Origin: Thiotrichaceae bacterium
GTDB taxonomy: Bacteria; Pseudomonadota; Gammaproteobacteria; Beggiatoales; Beggiatoaceae
Length of the DNA stretch: 64,000 bases
Reading direction: 5' to 3'
Assembly (NCBI GenBank): GCA_028688145.1
Contig: JAQTYU010000001.1
Coordinates: forward strand, 202,284-266,283
The notes under the pieces were generated by a model. It did not search any database. It saw nothing but the letters and a program-made list of their open reading frames with translations, and had not been told where the DNA came from. Positions 1-8,907 of this stretch are shown one piece after another (the stretch's first letter is position 1; the number at the start of each line of letters is the position of its first letter). The position numbers and the translations under genes were made by a program.

Positions 1-2411
1 TATATAACAAGCTCGAAGACATCGCGCAAGTCGTGGTCAGCTCCACTAAAGGACAACCGATTTTTGTCAAAGACGTGGGCAAGGTTGTCATCGGTGACCG
101 TCTGCGCTCGGGCATTGTTGCATTCAACGAACATGACGATGTAGTGATTGGCATCGTGCAAATGATTAAAGGGCAAAATGCGGAAAAATTAATTGGTTCA
201 TTACGCGCCAAAGTCGCAGAAATTAACAGCCAATTGCCTGCGGGCGTGAAAATGCATCCGTATTACGACCGCACCGATTTAATCAAGCACACCGTGCACA
301 CCGTTTCAGAAAACTTGGTGGTGGGCGCGTTTTTGGTGGTGGTAATTTTGGTGTTATTCCTGCGCAATTGGGTTGCTGCGCTGATTGTCGCCTCGGTGAT
401 TCCTTTATCCTTACTGTTTGCTTTCACCTTAATGAATATTTACGGCATTTCCGCTAATTTAATTTCCTTAGGTTCGGTGGACTTCGGGATTATTATCGAT
501 AGCGCGGTGGTGTTGGTGGAAGCGTTTATGGCAAAACTCGCAATGGATGCGCATCACAAAAATCATGCAACCCACAACACCTATAGTTGGCGATTACACC
601 AATTAAAAAACACCGCCACTGAAATGGGACATCCCATCTTATTTTCTAAAGTCATTATTATTCTGGCATTTTTGCCGATTTTTACCTTCCAACGGGTCGA
701 AGGCAAAATTTTCTCCCCAATGGCTTTCACTTTGAGTTTCGCGCTGCTCGGCGCAATTTTACTCACCTTAACGTGGATTCCGACGCTGCTCAGCTACACT
801 TTGCGCGGCGAGGGCATGATTGAAAAACACAGTGCTTGGATGCACGCTTTTCAAGAACTCTATCGGCGTTTCTTGCTGAGAGGGCGCGTGGTGCTGTTTC
901 CCGTGTTGGGGGTTTCGATAGCCTTATTGACCACCGCCTTGCTGCTTGCGCCGCAACTGGGCAGCGAGTTTTTGCCCAAATTAGACGAAGGCAATATTTG
1001 GCTCACTATCCGTTTGCCGCCTTCGACTGCGATTGAAAAAACCAAAGAAGTCGAACAGCAAATTCGCAAAATTCTGAACAGTTATGACGAAGTCACCGAC
1101 GTGATTACCCAAGTCGGTCGTCCTGATGACGGCACTGATCCCAAGAGTAATAACAACTTGGAAATCATGGCGAATTTACGCCCCAAGGAAGAATGGAAAG
1201 TTCAGGATAAAAATGAACTGATTGCGGAAATAACCCAGAAAATTCACGCAATTCCCGGCGTGCCGACGAACTTTTCACAAGTGATTGAAGATAACTTGAA
1301 TGAGGCGTTGAGCGGGGTACAAGGGGAAATCTCAGTGAAAATTTTCGGGAAGGATTTGGAAATTCTCGAGCAAAAAGGTGAGCAGATTGCTCAAATTCTC
1401 ATGGGAATTCAAGGTTCTGCGGATGTGGGCGTGATTAAAGTCGGCGGGCAAACGGAATTGAATATTACTATCGACCGCAATCGCTTGGCTTCTTACGGGA
1501 TTAATATCAACGATGTCAACGCCACGGTGCAAACCGCGATGGGCGGCAGTGCTGCCAGTGTGTTTTATGAGGGTGAGCGGCGTTTTGATGTCACTTTGCG
1601 GTTTGATAAATCCTTCCGTGACCAAATTGAAGACATCAGCGAATTACCGATTGCCTTACCCAATGCAGCGGGCGTGATTCCTTTGGGACAATTGGCGACA
1701 GTGGAAGTGCGTCAAGGCGCGTCGCGGATTAATCGTGAAGCAGGTATGCGTAATGTGGCAGTGAAAGCGAACTTGTTGGGACGCGATCAAGGCAGTTTCG
1801 TGACTGAAGCGATGGAAAAGGTCAATCAACAAGTGCATTTGCCGCAAGGCTACACCATGATTTGGGGCGGTCAATTTGAAAATCAGCAACGGGCTTTGAA
1901 ACGTTTAACGATTATTGTGCCCTTGAGTTTATTGATGATTTTCGTGTTGCTGTTTTGGGCGTTCCATTCGATGCGCAAAGCCATTTTAGTGCTGCTGATG
2001 ATTCCATTCACTTTAATTGGTGGTTTGGCGGGTTTGTATTTGGCGCATCTGCATTTGTCGATTTCTGCGGCGGTGGGATTCATTGCGGTGGCGGGAATTT
2101 CGGTGCAAAACGGGGTGATCATGGTGGAACAAATCATGAATTTATTCCGTGACGGCATGGAATTGAGTGAAAGCATCATTCAAGGCGCGGTACAACGTTT
2201 GCGCCCGATTGTGATGACCGCATTAATGGCGGGTTTGGGCTTGTTGCCTGCGGCGTTGTCGCATGGGATTGGCTCAGAAACGCAACGTCCGTTTGCGGTG
2301 GTGATTGTGGGCGGCGTGGTGTCAGCGACGGTGTTTACTTTACTCTTATTACCGTTGCTGTTCCCCTATTTCAGCCATGTACGGACTAATAGTGAGCTTG
2401 TGGAGAATTAG
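1..2411 (+). CDS. Heavy-metal efflux RND permease (CzcA/CusA type), 5'-truncated
   Basis: This is the inner-membrane proton-driven pump subunit of a tripartite efflux system that exports metal cations across the envelope. The reading frame is open back to base 3, so the gene starts upstream of the window; the first in-window start-like codon (GTG at 33) lies inside the coding region. The transmembrane motif DFGIIIDSAVVLVEA (bases about 481-525) carries the two acidic residues used for proton relay in the heavy-metal RND subfamily. A second hydrophobic block (about 1900-2380) is the C-terminal membrane half, separated by a large periplasmic region. The adaptor and outer-membrane partners are not in view. 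Metal specificity cannot be read from the sequence. Confidence 0.9.
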   Translation, partial: YNKLEDIAQVVVSSTKGQPIFVKDVGKVVIGDRLRSGIVAFNEHDDVVIGIVQMIKGQNAEKLIGSLRAKVAEINSQLPAGVKMHPYYDRTDLIKHTVHTVSENLVVGAFLVVVILVLFLRNWVAALIVASVIPLSLLFAFTLMNIYGISANLISLGSVDFGIIIDSAVVLVEAFMAKLAMDAHHKNHATHNTYSWRLHQLKNTATEMGHPILFSKVIIILAFLPIFTFQRVEGKIFSPMAFTLSFALLGAILLTLTWIPTLLSYTLRGEGMIEKHSAWMHAFQELYRRFLLRGRVVLFPVLGVSIALLTTALLLAPQLGSEFLPKLDEGNIWLTIRLPPSTAIEKTKEVEQQIRKILNSYDEVTDVITQVGRPDDGTDPKSNNNLEIMANLRPKEEWKVQDKNELIAEITQKIHAIPGVPTNFSQVIEDNLNEALSGVQGEISVKIFGKDLEILEQKGEQIAQILMGIQGSADVGVIKVGGQTELNITIDRNRLASYGININDVNATVQTAMGGSAASVFYEGERRFDVTLRFDKSFRDQIEDISELPIALPNAAGVIPLGQLATVEVRQGASRINREAGMRNVAVKANLLGRDQGSFVTEAMEKVNQQVHLPQGYTMIWGGQFENQQRALKRLTIIVPLSLLMIFVLLFWAFHSMRKAILVLLMIPFTLIGGLAGLYLAHLHLSISAAVGFIAVAGISVQNGVIMVEQIMNLFRDGMELSESIIQGAVQRLRPIVMTALMAGLGLLPAALSHGIGSETQRPFAVVIVGGVVSATVFTLLLLPLLFPYFSHVRTNSELVEN

Positions 2412-2424
2412 CTGGTTTTAGAAA

Positions 2425-2459
2425 AAGACCTGCTAGGTTTTGAAAACTTAGTGGGTCTT
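2425..2459. repeat. Near-perfect palindrome after the RND gene
   Basis: The arms AAGACC-TGCTAGGTTTT and GAAAACTTAGTG-GGTCTT pair almost completely. The left half recurs at 8798-8814 without its partner, so this is a dispersed palindromic repeat that may also act as a terminator for the pump gene. Confidence 0.6.
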
Positions 2460-2677
2460 AAATAGATGATTTAGAAAAATACCTAACAAATATTTTTTAA
2501 TCTAAATAATCGGCAATAATTTTGCATTAAAATACTCAGGAATAACAAAAACCTTTCAAAAACTTAGTTAAAAATTTTGTCATGCCCTGACCGATTTTAT
2601 AGATTCAGTCAGTGAAATAAATTTCTAGGCAGTGCCCGTGTGATTATCCAGATAATGCCCTCATGAAGGAGATTAAG

Positions 2678-3394
2678 ATGGCGATTTTAAAATGTCCTCA
2701 CTGTGACTTTTCCAAAGAAGTTTCAGAACAATACGTTGATAAAACGGTGAAATGTCCTTCCTGCGGGCAAGGCACAAAAGTCTACGACACCATCGCGCTT
2801 ATGACCGCCTTTTCTGAAAAAATGTCAGAATTTAAAACAGAATTGGATGAGTTAAAACAAAGTGTTTTGAATCAGGAATTGCCAGCGGCTCGCAATGATG
2901 AGGGCGAGATGGTTGAGGCTTTTGGCAAAATTTTTAGAGAACACCGTATTGCCATGACTGAATTCAGTGAGGCTACTAAACGCCGTGATGTCATCACCGA
3001 GCGCGCAGAACAACGCAGTTTGTACCTCATGCGTTTTGGAATTGCGGGCTTTTTAATCATGATGTTGTTGATGATTTTTTTTGTCTATCAATTTACTGAG
3101 AGCACTAAAATCGTTTATGAACAATCGATTAAAACCAGCAGTCGGGTGAAAAATGTCACCGATGACTTAAACACGGTGAAAGACAGTCTCGCTAAACTTG
3201 CGATGAATTCGCAGGCAATTAATGCTCAATCACGTCAAGAAATTACGGGTTCTATCGGCGAGATTCAAAGCTCTGTGGGCACGGTGCAGGGCAAGGTCAA
3301 AGAACTCAATGGCAGCGTGGTGCAAATGCGTGAGCAGCTTAAAGATTTGAGCATGAAAAATGAGATGATTCTCAGATATTTCCCCTATCGTTAA
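2678..3394 (+). CDS. Zinc-ribbon, single-span membrane protein with coiled coil
   Basis: No specific family is recognised. The N-terminus has a zinc ribbon with two CPxC motifs (KCPHC and KCPSC). A predicted helical region follows, then one membrane span near residues 115-135 (GFLIMMLLMIFFVYQF) and a long C-terminal helical part rich in Ser, Gln and Val that looks like a coiled coil. The start is set by AAGGAG at 2666-2671, six bases before ATG 2678; the upstream ATG at 2663 has no ribosome binding site. It stands alone between the efflux gene and the BLUF genes. A membrane-bound scaffold or signalling role is only a guess. Confidence 0.75.
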   Translation: MAILKCPHCDFSKEVSEQYVDKTVKCPSCGQGTKVYDTIALMTAFSEKMSEFKTELDELKQSVLNQELPAARNDEGEMVEAFGKIFREHRIAMTEFSEATKRRDVITERAEQRSLYLMRFGIAGFLIMMLLMIFFVYQFTESTKIVYEQSIKTSSRVKNVTDDLNTVKDSLAKLAMNSQAINAQSRQEITGSIGEIQSSVGTVQGKVKELNGSVVQMREQLKDLSMKNEMILRYFPYR

Positions 3395-3676
3395 TTATAG
3401 TCACACAAATGTGACATAATATTATTAAAAACAAGGGATTTAGGAGTCATCTATGATATTTCTATGTCCCTCAGTTCATTTTATAATTGTTATATCTATT
3501 TGAATTAGATTTAGTTATCTATATTAAGATGATTTTTAACCACACATATTTTATTGTTATTAACTTCATTAAATTAATAATTAACTAATTAAGCTGTATA
3601 ACTCAAAAAATTGGATAGGTAATTGCATATTATTTAAGCGTTAATGTATATTGATTTTTCCTCAGCGGAGGGCATT
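3395..3676. other. AT-rich intergenic region before the first BLUF gene
   Basis: The region has no open frame of note. It contains a short palindrome, TCACA-CAAA-TGTGA, at 3401-3414. The same arms with the same 4-base spacer recur at 14338-14351, upstream of the PHB depolymerase. The promoter of the BLUF gene should lie here, but no clear sigma-70 hexamers could be fixed. Confidence 0.4.
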
Positions 3677-4171
3677 ATGTCTAATCTCAGACTTTGTCGT
3701 TTGTATTATGCAAGTACAGCAACTCAAGAGTATTTACCGCATGATATTGGCAATATTTTAAAATCCTGTAAAACAGTGAATCCGTCTTTAGACGTGACGG
3801 GCATGTTATTTTTTGGGGAAGGCTACTTCTTACAATGTTTAGAAGGTTCACGCGAAAATATCAATTACCTTTACAGAAAGATTGCGCGTGATCCTCGGCA
3901 TAAAGATGTTGAATTATTGGAGTTCAAAGACATCGAAGAACGTTACTTTGAAGAGTGGTCTATGAAGTATGTGAATTCTGCCAATGTGATTTTCAAGATT
4001 TTCAAGCAAACTGGCTTAAGAAAATTTAACCCCTATTTGTTAGATAGCTACGCGCTGAATGCAATGACGGAAGTGTTTCGTGATTACGTGCCCCCCGATA
4101 AAGCAGAAGCTGGGGTTTTGAACACGACCAAGAGTAAATTAAATATTTTTAGCATCTTTAGTCGTGCTTAA
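3677..4171 (+). CDS. BLUF-domain blue-light photoreceptor (copy 1)
   Basis: A short flavin-binding light sensor of 164 residues. BLUF domains bind FAD and change hydrogen bonding around it on blue light. The three key residues are present with the AppA spacing: Tyr11 in YYAS, Asn35 in VNPSLDVTG, and Gln53 in YFLQCLEG (24 and 18 residues apart), followed by WSMKY with the usual Trp/Met. About 65 residues follow the domain with no output domain, so it must act through a partner. The start is ATG 3677 behind GGAGG; the in-frame ATG at 3644 lacks a ribosome binding site. A paralogue follows at 4419. Confidence 0.92.
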   Translation: MSNLRLCRLYYASTATQEYLPHDIGNILKSCKTVNPSLDVTGMLFFGEGYFLQCLEGSRENINYLYRKIARDPRHKDVELLEFKDIEERYFEEWSMKYVNSANVIFKIFKQTGLRKFNPYLLDSYALNAMTEVFRDYVPPDKAEAGVLNTTKSKLNIFSIFSRA

Positions 4172-4190
4172 TTTGGGGAGTTATACCCTC

Positions 4191-4362
4191 ACAGCCATTA
4201 AGTTAAGCATGGCGCAAGGTTAGATGCAGGTTTAGCCAAAGGGGGATTTAGGGACTTATTTAAGAGCTTAAAAAATACTTTGATACTCTCCTCCCCCGCT
4301 CCCCTTTTTTCATCAAAGGGGGTGAAAAAACCTGAGAATACAACAAGCTTAACTTAATGGCT
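4191..4362. mobile_element. MITE between the two BLUF genes
   Basis: A 16-base perfect inverted repeat, AGCCATTAAGTTAAGC (4193-4208) and its complement (4347-4362), encloses about 138 bases with no gene. The complement of the right end of the IS4-type element at 30540-30557 matches the 18 bases at 4191-4208, and its left end (29355-29365) shares the core ATTAAGTTAAG. This is therefore a non-autonomous derivative probably moved by that transposase. Its interior has G-rich and C-rich stretches (AAAGGGGGAT and CCCCTTTT) that can fold. Confidence 0.75.
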
Positions 4363-4418
4363 TTGAGTCATACCCTAGGTTCATATATCAACAAGAATAA
4401 TGTCATTGAGAGGCATTT

Positions 4419-4931
4419 ATGTCCGACGTCAATCTGGCAACTATGTGTTATGCGAGCACAGCGACTGAAAGCTGCTCCTCTATCGAAATCGGTTTAATTG
4501 TAGAAGCTGCAAAGAAAAATAACGCCCGTTCACATATCACGGGAGTGTTGTTTTGTGGGAATAATTATTTTCTGCAAATTTTAGAAGGGCCGAGAAATAA
4601 TCTTAACATCTTGTATAACAAGATTATTAAAGACGAACGCCACACCAACATGCAAGTTTTAGAATTACGGGAAATTGGTAGTCGTTGTTTCCATGAATGG
4701 TCTATGAAATTCGTGCATTCTCCAGCGGTTGCAGCAAAAATCTGCAAAGAAAGTGGATTCAAAGAATTTAATCCTTATTTGCTGGATGGGCGTACTTTGA
4801 ATGCACTGGCTTTAGCATTTCGTAATCATCATGAGCCTAGTGAACTGACTCCGATTAAGGCTGAACGCACAGAAGAACCGCATAAAAAGTCCAGTTTCGA
4901 TATTTTGAAACTCTTTGGACGACATACTTAA
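4419..4931 (+). CDS. BLUF-domain blue-light photoreceptor (copy 2)
   Basis: A paralogue of the preceding gene, 170 residues, with the full FAD-contact set at identical positions: Tyr11, Asn35 and Gln53 (YFLQILEG), then WSMKF. Both proteins share the downstream stretch FNPYLLD and end in a short tail with a similar hydrophobic close (FSIFSRA against LKLFGRHT). ATG 4419 follows GAGAGG. Tandem duplication is the simple explanation, but the MITE between the copies shows the pair is not a recent perfect duplication. Different light sensitivity or partner choice for the two copies is plausible but not shown. Confidence 0.92.
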   Translation: MSDVNLATMCYASTATESCSSIEIGLIVEAAKKNNARSHITGVLFCGNNYFLQILEGPRNNLNILYNKIIKDERHTNMQVLELREIGSRCFHEWSMKFVHSPAVAAKICKESGFKEFNPYLLDGRTLNALALAFRNHHEPSELTPIKAERTEEPHKKSSFDILKLFGRHT

Positions 4932-4935
4932 AAAC

Positions 4936-4987
4936 AAAAGCGAGTGTAAAAAATAGTTAGCACACAGTATTTTTTACACCCGCTTTT
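4936..4987. terminator. Bidirectional terminator
   Basis: A long stem, AAAAGCGAGTGTAAAAAATA with TATTTTTTACACCCGCTTTT, closes an 11-12 base loop. It lies between the converging BLUF gene and the small PhnA-like gene and has A and T tracts on both sides. Confidence 0.8.
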
Positions 4988-5012
4988 CATTTATCAAAAT
5001 ACGCTGTCGAAA

Positions 5013-5225
5013 TTAAGCCTTTTTCAAAAAGCAGGTTTTCAACACCAAGTTTTTGACTTTTTCAGCGTGGCATTCGATTTCTTCTTCATCTTCGGTGAGA
5101 CGAATATTTTTAATTAACGTCCCTCTTTTCAAGGTCACTGAAGTGCCTTTCACTTTTAAATCTTTGATCACCATCACTGAATCGCCATCGGCGAGTTCTG
5201 TACCATTACTGTCTTTTACGGGCAT
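5013..5225 (-). CDS. YjdM/PhnA C-terminal-domain protein
   Basis: A 70-residue protein starting MPVKDSNGTELADGDSV, which matches the small beta-barrel C-terminal domain of the YjdM/PhnA family (old name: alkylphosphonate uptake protein). The usual N-terminal zinc ribbon of the about 110-residue family members is missing, as in many short homologues. The start at 5225 has AGAAGAG just upstream. A longer in-frame ORF to 5324 has no supporting site. The biochemical role of the family is not settled. It is transcribed toward the BLUF gene and shares the terminator at 4936. Confidence 0.8.
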   Translation of the reverse strand: MPVKDSNGTELADGDSVMVIKDLKVKGTSVTLKRGTLIKNIRLTEDEEEIECHAEKVKNLVLKTCFLKKA

Positions 5226-5331
5226 GTTTGCTCTTCTAAATCGTGGGAAATGTGTTGAGGCAAGTATTATAGTGCTTTTGAGAATGTCAGTTTTTAAAAT
5301 CTCGAAATAAACCGCCCCCCGCACAAACTAT

Positions 5332-6153
5332 TTACTCTGATTCAAATAAACCTCTCGGAATACCCGTTACTTGCTCTATCAGCTCTATAGCCATGCCTTG
5401 CGCAAATAGATTTTTAGCGATTTCTAGCTTGCCTTCTTCACGACCCTCTTCACGTCCCACAACTAAACCCGCAACAAACTCTTCCTTTTTCTCTTCCCTA
5501 AGTGCTTCTGCCTCTGCATATTCATCTTTCATGCGGGCGCGGTCTTGCGGAGTTAAACCGTCGGTTTTGATTAAATCTACCACTTTTAAAACCTCGGTTT
5601 TGTGATAACTCAATTCATCAACTTGTTCATCTAAACTGTCTTGAATCAGTTTTAGCCATTCGCGGTAAGGTTCGGGCGTGGTTTCAGTGACGTGTTTTGG
5701 GGAAAGATACAGCACGCGGTGATGAATTCTATTCAGTTTTTCATGTGTGAGCAGATTTATCGGGTCAAAGTTGATTTCTGCAATCGCACAATCTTCGCGT
5801 GTGCCTGAAGTGGAAACCACAATCGTAAATACAGTGAGCGCGGGTTTGTAATTCTTAGAAGTATCGACTTGCTCCAAAATCGCAGCGCAGTGATAGTGCA
5901 AGAATCGCTCGTAATAATCACTGTAACGGCGGTGCTGAATATCAACAATCACGCGGTTTTCCACATCTTCGGCATATAAATCAAAGCGAGAATCTACGTT
6001 GCCAATCGGCGGGTCAAACTTTTTCTCGGTTTGAACTTTGTCTATTTTCAGGTCAATGCCGAGAAAGTCTTTTGCAAAAGCTTTAAACACTTCAACATCG
6101 CAAAAAGCTTTTTTGAAAATGACTTCATAACGTAAAGAGGCGACTTGTTGCAT
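5332..6153 (-). CDS. Rpn-type PD-(D/E)XK nuclease / putative transposase
   Basis: A 273-residue protein of the PD-(D/E)XK superfamily (PDDEXK_2, Rpn-like). The nuclease core is visible near residues 55-75: SRFDLYAED followed by RVIVDIQHR, giving the D-Xn-(D)-X-(Q) active-site pattern. A charged helical region follows, then the typical family tail GREEGREEGK and the closing segment with EQVTGIP. It opens MQQVASLRYEVIFKKAF, a standard start for the family. Relatives promote RecA-independent DNA rearrangement or are domesticated transposase-like genes. No terminal repeats or partner gene are seen, so this is a solo gene. Confidence 0.85.
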   Translation of the reverse strand: MQQVASLRYEVIFKKAFCDVEVFKAFAKDFLGIDLKIDKVQTEKKFDPPIGNVDSRFDLYAEDVENRVIVDIQHRRYSDYYERFLHYHCAAILEQVDTSKNYKPALTVFTIVVSTSGTREDCAIAEINFDPINLLTHEKLNRIHHRVLYLSPKHVTETTPEPYREWLKLIQDSLDEQVDELSYHKTEVLKVVDLIKTDGLTPQDRARMKDEYAEAEALREEKKEEFVAGLVVGREEGREEGKLEIAKNLFAQGMAIELIEQVTGIPRGLFESE

Positions 6154-6225
6154 GGATTTTCCTAGGCTTGGATACCAACTTTAGAATTTAGAGCTTACTA
6201 TGATAATCACCTGAAAACTTACACT

Positions 6226-7377
6226 TTAATTCACTGCCTTCAACCAGCCCGCAGGATTCACAGGCGAGCCTTGATAACGGATTTCAAAATACAATGCCGC
6301 CATATTTCGCCCGCCGCTGTCGCCCACTGTGGCGAGATTCGCCCCCGCTTCCACCCAATCACCGGCTTTCACGTATAAACTGCGATTATGTGCGTATAAA
6401 CTCATATAGCCTTGCTGGTGGTCTAAAATCACCAAATTCCCATAATTTCTAAACCATTGGGCAAACACAACCCGCCCCGCTGCCACCGCATTGACCTTAT
6501 CGCCCAACCCCGCTTTAAACATCATGCCCTGAGATTTCAAAGAACCAATCAAAGAGTCACCAAACTGCTTAAACACTTGTCCTGTGGTGGGTTTTGGCAA
6601 CTGCCCTTTTAATTGAACAAAGTTCACATTGCTGGCAGGGGGAGGAATAACTTTTGAAACCTCACTTAAACCGCCTAATAAACTTTCTAAATGCTGTTTA
6701 TCTTCTTGTAATTTCTTTAATTCTTGGTCTTGGGCTTCTAAAGTATTTGCCAATTGTGTCAGAATTTGCTGACGCTCTTGATAATTGCCTGCCAATTCTT
6801 CGCGCTTGCTGCCTTGGTGTGATAATACACGATTTAATTCAATGGCTTGCTGTTGAATAGTGCGTTCTAATAATTGAATTTGTTCCAAACTTTTATTAAT
6901 TATTTCAATTTGTTGCACACGGGCGCGGTTGAAATAATCGTAATAACCTAAGACACGACCCACGGCAAACGGGTCTTGTTGATTGAGCCAGAGTTTTAAA
7001 TAATCTTGTCTGCCCACCATGTAGGCGGCACGAATTTGTTGCGCCAAAATTTTGCGTTGTTGGGCGAGTTGAATATGTTGATTTTGCTGACGATTACGTA
7101 AATCAGTGAGAATATGCTGCTTGTCGTTTAATTCTTCCGTCAGTGCGGACAGTTTGTCAGCGGTATTGCCGATTTCTTCTTCACTGAGTTGCAACAATTG
7201 TTGCAGGCGGTCGTATTCGCTGCGCGTGGTGTGACGTTGCACTTGTAGGGCTTGAATGCGGGTATTGAGGGCTTTTAATTGTTCGGGCGTTGCCGCAGGC
7301 ACGGTTTCGGCGTATGCCTGCGGACACCCCAGCAATAAGGCGGAACTTAAGAAAAGCGCGATTGCTGGGATGTGCAC
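6226..7377 (-). CDS. envC: EnvC-like murein hydrolase activator (degenerate LytM/M23)
   Basis: A periplasmic protein of 383 residues: a signal peptide (about residues 1-23, ending AYA), a long coiled coil (about 30-245), and a C-terminal M23/LytM domain (about 285-380). The LytM metal ligands are lost. The first motif reads AGLGDKVNAVAAG without the His/Asp pair, and the final HxH is replaced by LYFEIR, though YAHN remains. That is the EnvC pattern, in which the domain activates amidases AmiA/B during septum splitting rather than cutting peptidoglycan. It follows gpmA by 6 bases and is probably co-transcribed. A lipobox-like LLLGC in the signal leaves a lipoprotein form possible. Confidence 0.88.
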   Translation of the reverse strand: MHIPAIALFLSSALLLGCPQAYAETVPAATPEQLKALNTRIQALQVQRHTTRSEYDRLQQLLQLSEEEIGNTADKLSALTEELNDKQHILTDLRNRQQNQHIQLAQQRKILAQQIRAAYMVGRQDYLKLWLNQQDPFAVGRVLGYYDYFNRARVQQIEIINKSLEQIQLLERTIQQQAIELNRVLSHQGSKREELAGNYQERQQILTQLANTLEAQDQELKKLQEDKQHLESLLGGLSEVSKVIPPPASNVNFVQLKGQLPKPTTGQVFKQFGDSLIGSLKSQGMMFKAGLGDKVNAVAAGRVVFAQWFRNYGNLVILDHQQGYMSLYAHNRSLYVKAGDWVEAGANLATVGDSGGRNMAALYFEIRYQGSPVNPAGWLKAVN

Positions 7378-7383
7378 AGCGAA

Positions 7384-8130
7384 TTATTCGCGCTTGCCTT
7401 GATTGGCGACGGCGGAAACCGCTTTTTGCACTGCGTCAGCATCGCCCAAATAATAATGGCGAATTGGCTTTAAATTTTCGTCCAATTCGTACACCAAAGG
7501 CATTGCGGTGGGAATGTTTAATTCCACAATGTCGGTTTCGGAAACATTGTCTAAGTATTTGATTAAAGCACGAATACTGTTGCCGTGGGCTGCAATAATC
7601 ACGCGCTTGTCGGCTTTGATGGCGGGCACAATGCTTTCATGCCAATAGGGCAGGAAACGCGCCACGGTGTCTTTTAAGCATTCAGTTAAGGGCAATTCTG
7701 ATTCGCTTAAATCGGCATAACGGCGATCATTGCCTGCGTAGCGTACATCCGTTTTTTCCATTGCGGGCGGTGGAATATCGTAGCTGCGCCGCCAAATTTT
7801 TACTTGTTCTTCGCTGTGTTGTTGGGCGGTTTCGACTTTGTTCAAGCCTTGTAATGCGCCGTAGTGACGTTCATTTAATCGCCAACTGCGTTGCACAGGC
7901 AACCATAATAAATTCATGGTTTCTTGCACAATCCATAAGGTGCGAATGGCTCGGGTCAACACTGAGCTGAAAGCGATGTCGAAATCATAGCCTTCGCGTT
8001 TGAGCAATTCGCCTGCTTGTTTGGCTTCTTCTAGCCCTTTTTCAGATAAATCTACGTCCGTCCAACCTGTGAAACGGTTTTCTTTATTCCAGACACTTTC
8101 GCCGTGTCGGAGCAGTACAATTTTATACAT
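7384..8130 (-). CDS. gpmA: 2,3-bisphosphoglycerate-dependent phosphoglycerate mutase
   Basis: A cytoplasmic glycolytic enzyme interconverting 3- and 2-phosphoglycerate. The N-terminus [10 protein letters not shown] carries the catalytic histidine in the RHGE motif. [12 protein letters not shown] and [12 protein letters not shown] supply the Glu and the second histidine of the histidine-phosphatase fold. The length of 248 residues is normal for the family. It is the first gene of a pair with envC. Enteric bacteria keep an unrelated phosphoglycerate mutase (gpmM) beside envC, so the function is conserved at this position while the enzyme family differs. Confidence 0.95.
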   Translation of the reverse strand: MYKIVLLRHGESVWNKENRFTGWTDVDLSEKGLEEAKQAGELLKREGYDFDIAFSSVLTRAIRTLWIVQETMNLLWLPVQRSWRLNERHYGALQGLNKVETAQQHSEEQVKIWRRSYDIPPPAMEKTDVRYAGNDRRYADLSESELPLTECLKDTVARFLPYWHESIVPAIKADKRVIIAAHGNSIRALIKYLDNVSETDIVELNIPTAMPLVYELDENLKPIRHYYLGDADAVQKAVSAVANQGKRE

Positions 8131-8281
8131 AGGATTATGATTTTAATGTGTGAAGAGAAAAGCGGTATTTTAGTCTTAATCCTTCATGGGTTAAAGTCTG
8201 ATTGCTGGCTATCGTTGATTATCTTTCGTATTTGCAGCATGATTCACTTAATTTAAATAATGGTATGGCGTATAACCTCAT

Positions 8282-8623
8282 ATGAAAACTGTATTGATCA
8301 TCGGTGGCGTGCTTTCTGTTTTGCTGAATTTGCTGCTGATTTATCGCGGCATTGATACTGCGGTGACTCTGGATCATAAAAGTCAGGCGTTAGTTTGGAG
8401 AGGGCAACAGCTCAAGACGTGTAACGTATTATTAACACAAGCTTATCCAAAAATCGGTTATCAAAGTTTTCTCGAAATGTCTAAAGATGCCAGGTTATTA
8501 GACGTTACAAAAAAACGGTATATAAACGCCCATGATAATGAAGAAATCTACATTGGTGGGGTGTTATTTGAGTTTTCTAAAGATAAAAAGCTGGTTTCGA
8601 TAGGTAAGTTACAAGGATGGTAG
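8282..8623 (+). CDS. Imm58-like membrane-anchored small protein
   Basis: A 113-residue protein with one N-terminal hydrophobic segment (VLIIGGVLSVLLNLLLIYRG) followed by a small soluble domain. The stretch IDTAVTL, a short helix, and a C-terminal strand pair (IYIGGVLFEFSKDKKLVSI) resemble my memory of the Imm58 family of polymorphic-toxin immunity proteins. This is similarity by eye, not a search result. No toxin gene adjoins it, so it would be an orphan immunity gene. ATG 8282 has no strong Shine-Dalgarno sequence. It diverges from gpmA and is followed by dense palindromic repeats. Confidence 0.6.
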   Translation: MKTVLIIGGVLSVLLNLLLIYRGIDTAVTLDHKSQALVWRGQQLKTCNVLLTQAYPKIGYQSFLEMSKDARLLDVTKKRYINAHDNEEIYIGGVLFEFSKDKKLVSIGKLQGW

Positions 8624-8626
8624 AAT

Positions 8627-8897
8627 GTAGGTTGGGCTGCCGACGGCAACCCAACATTAACCTAGTTTCCGAAACATTATATTCTTTCGTCATTTCACGT
8701 TTTCGTTGGGTTGCTGTTAGCAACCCAACCTACGAATTTTCTGAAAAAATTAAGGACTGGCAGTGCTACAAGCACTGCCAGTCCTCATGATAAGTTCAAG
8801 ACCTGCTAGGTTTTAACTGCGCCCCCAACCCCCTAAAGGGGGCTAAAGATAAAAGATTTATTCTTTTAAGTCCCCTTTAGGGGATTTAGGGGCTGCT
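8627..8897. repeat. Cluster of palindromic repeats
   Basis: Four repeat units lie side by side. At 8627-8733, GTAGGTTGGG is paired with CCCAACCTAC; a shorter relative is at 40530-40565. At 8754-8784 there is a perfect 13-base stem with a 5-base loop. At 8798-8814 lies half of the palindrome seen at 2425. At 8816-8897 lies a relative of the inverted-repeat element at 48187. There is no coding sequence. Confidence 0.7.
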
Positions 8898-8907
8898 TTT
8901 AAGGACT

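Noticed and set aside
860..2179. Several minus-strand ORFs of 60-100 codons opposite the RND gene
   Set aside because: They mirror the codon pattern of the real gene, have no ribosome binding sites and show no protein-like features.
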